From the NCBI RefSeq assembly GCF_021018805.1, contig NW_026960612.1, forward strand, positions 2,480,001-2,544,000: 64,000 nucleotides of DNA, written 5' to 3'. How positions within the stretch are numbered: position 1 is the stretch's first letter; the number at the start of each line of letters is the position of its first letter. This document shows, in pieces, positions 62,643 through 64,000 of the stretch. The stretch is from Prinia subflava. Taxonomy: Eukaryota; Chordata; Aves; Passeriformes; Cisticolidae. The notes beneath the pieces were generated by a model, which worked only from the letters and a program-made list of their open reading frames with translations, ran no database searches and was not told the DNA's origin. Position numbers and translations under genes: made by a program.

Positions 62643-64000
62643 TTGAGACAGTGTGAGCTATAAATTCTTCACTCAGTCTGTGGATGCTTTGAAATATTAT
62701 AGATGAACCCCAAAAGGTCAAGACATGTCTGTTTTAGAACAAAACTTTCTGACTGACCTTCCTCAAAATGGTGGGTTTGCAAACCAGCAGCACTGAAACT
62801 GGAGCTTTCTGATTTATGAAGAACCAGGAGTCTGATCAATAAACATGATTTCATTTTAGCTTATGAGTGTGAGTGGAGAAAAATGTCCCCCCAAAAGCCT
62901 TTATACATGCCATGAAATTGATAGCAAAATGGTAACTTGCATATATGTGCATGTTTATGTCTGAAAACAGGATTAGTTTCCTCCAGAGCAGGAGATGCTT
63001 TGTGGTTTGCATTTCAGAAAAAGCTGTGAGTGATATTCCACAAAGTTTTGAAATTACTTGACAGTTCTGAACAAGATGTTCTGCTGTTCCAAATCATTTT
63101 GACTGAAAGACACTGGAATATTAAAAGTTATTGCTGCCCCTGAAAATTTCTGCCCATCCCCAGAACAAGTTTGTAAAGAATTAAAGGAAGCAGATCGCTA
63201 TGAAAAAAAAAAAATCAAATCTCAGCTGATACATAAATAGTTATTCCTACAGAGTTAATCTGTAACCTAGGAAGAGCAGCAAACCCCTGATCCCTGTTTG
63301 CTCTTCATCACACTGAGTAGTGACTGCATTTGGACAAATGGGAATAACTTTGCCAAGATTTCCTATAAGCTGTTTTGTGGTTTGATACTCTAAGGGAAAA
63401 ATTATACCACAGTGAATTAAGAGAAGAGCTCAGGCTGTGTTATGTCTTGGTGTGCTGACAAGGGGTAAAAATGAAATGTGTTGAAAGGATGAAACTGAGA
63501 GTGGTCTACCCTCAAAGTTTTATGTAAAACCAAATAGCCTACATTTGGGCAACTAAAGACCTGACCACCTTGCAGCAAAGCCCAACCAGCCCTACATCTC
63601 AAATGAGGTTTGCAAATGCTACTTCAATGCAGGCACGAGGCATCTTCAGCACCTCAAGGTTTTCTGGGCAGTGTGCCTAGGGCCAGAAAGTCCCTTCTGA
63701 CTAACCCCCCCCAGCCTGGCACTGAGCCAAGATGCTGGCAGAGGAAGAACTGAGAAATACATGCCCAGAGCCTGGCTGAGCTGGTACAGCCCTGCAGAGT
63801 GGTGTTGCTGTGTACTCCCTGGCTGGATTAAAATTGAAGTCCCCCCTTACCACTGCCCCAGATTACCCACCAAACTCCCACACCAGTGTGCTGCAATACC
63901 TATCTGCTAGGAGTAATAGCAGGGGAGTAGATAGGCCTAGGAGTCAGATCTCCTCTTTCTCACTCTTTTTCTCTGGATTAAAAATAAAAGGATAACAAAC
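62643..64000. other. Non-coding stretch, no gene seen
   Basis: About 1.36 kb of AT-rich sequence with only short frames and an A-run near 63205. No repeat boundary recognised. Confidence 0.6.

Overview
The window looks like avian, probably songbird, repeat-dense DNA. The evidence is a chicken-repeat-1 (CR1) LINE, several LTR families with classic retroviral anatomy, and no recognisable host exon, tRNA or rRNA gene. This density of nested endogenous retroviruses (ERVs) is typical of a bird W chromosome or other heterochromatin, but the sequence alone cannot prove which. All recognisable protein-coding capacity belongs to retroelements. Element boundaries were placed by hand from LTR ends, target-site duplications (TSDs) and restored continuity of the interrupted host element.

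Layout. 1-1121: part of a long LTR on the minus strand. 4869-7890: a very young non-autonomous LTR element with two apparently identical 1428-bp LTRs around only 166 bp, a tRNA-Glu-type primer site and TSD ACATA. 12173-12851: a solo LTR. 13213-29221: a minus-strand CR1 LINE split by (a) a solo LTR that itself carries another LTR (13245-14693), (b) a complete ERV (ERV1, 16194-26266, TSD GGCCC) with open gag, pol and env, and (c) a solo LTR inside CR1 ORF1 (27811-28631, TSD AAAG). 30187-38883: ERV2, a class II-like provirus (TSD AATAAC) with an intact pro-pol frame and broken gag and env. 40354-62145: outermost element ERV5 on the minus strand (two 404-bp LTRs, TSD TTCAA[C/T]). Its interior holds ERV4 (a decayed gammaretrovirus-like provirus, about 47005-60292), and ERV4 was in turn hit by five elements: three short solo LTRs, one 816-bp solo LTR, and ERV6 (53234-56057), a young non-autonomous element carrying a GC-rich island. 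62242-62636: a solo LTR of the ERV6 family.

How the parts work together. ERV1 shows a full expression plan: an LTR promoter, Gag, a -1 frameshift signal (AAAAAAG plus a 9-bp hairpin) producing Gag-Pol, and a spliced env behind a strong acceptor. ERV2 uses a different -1 signal (AAAAAAC directly before the gag stop). The short elements (4869-7890 and ERV6) keep only the cis signals and must rely on proteins supplied in trans.

Most notable: ERV1 combines ERV-L-like Pol, a Gag with no zinc knuckle, and a 966-residue Env whose surface subunit contains two tandem copies of one domain joined by a Thr/Ser-rich linker. Also notable are the very short 1428-bp-LTR element, the GC-rich cargo of ERV6, unfamiliar membrane-protein frames in the env position of ERV4, and a conflict between LTR ages and nesting order for ERV4 inside ERV5.
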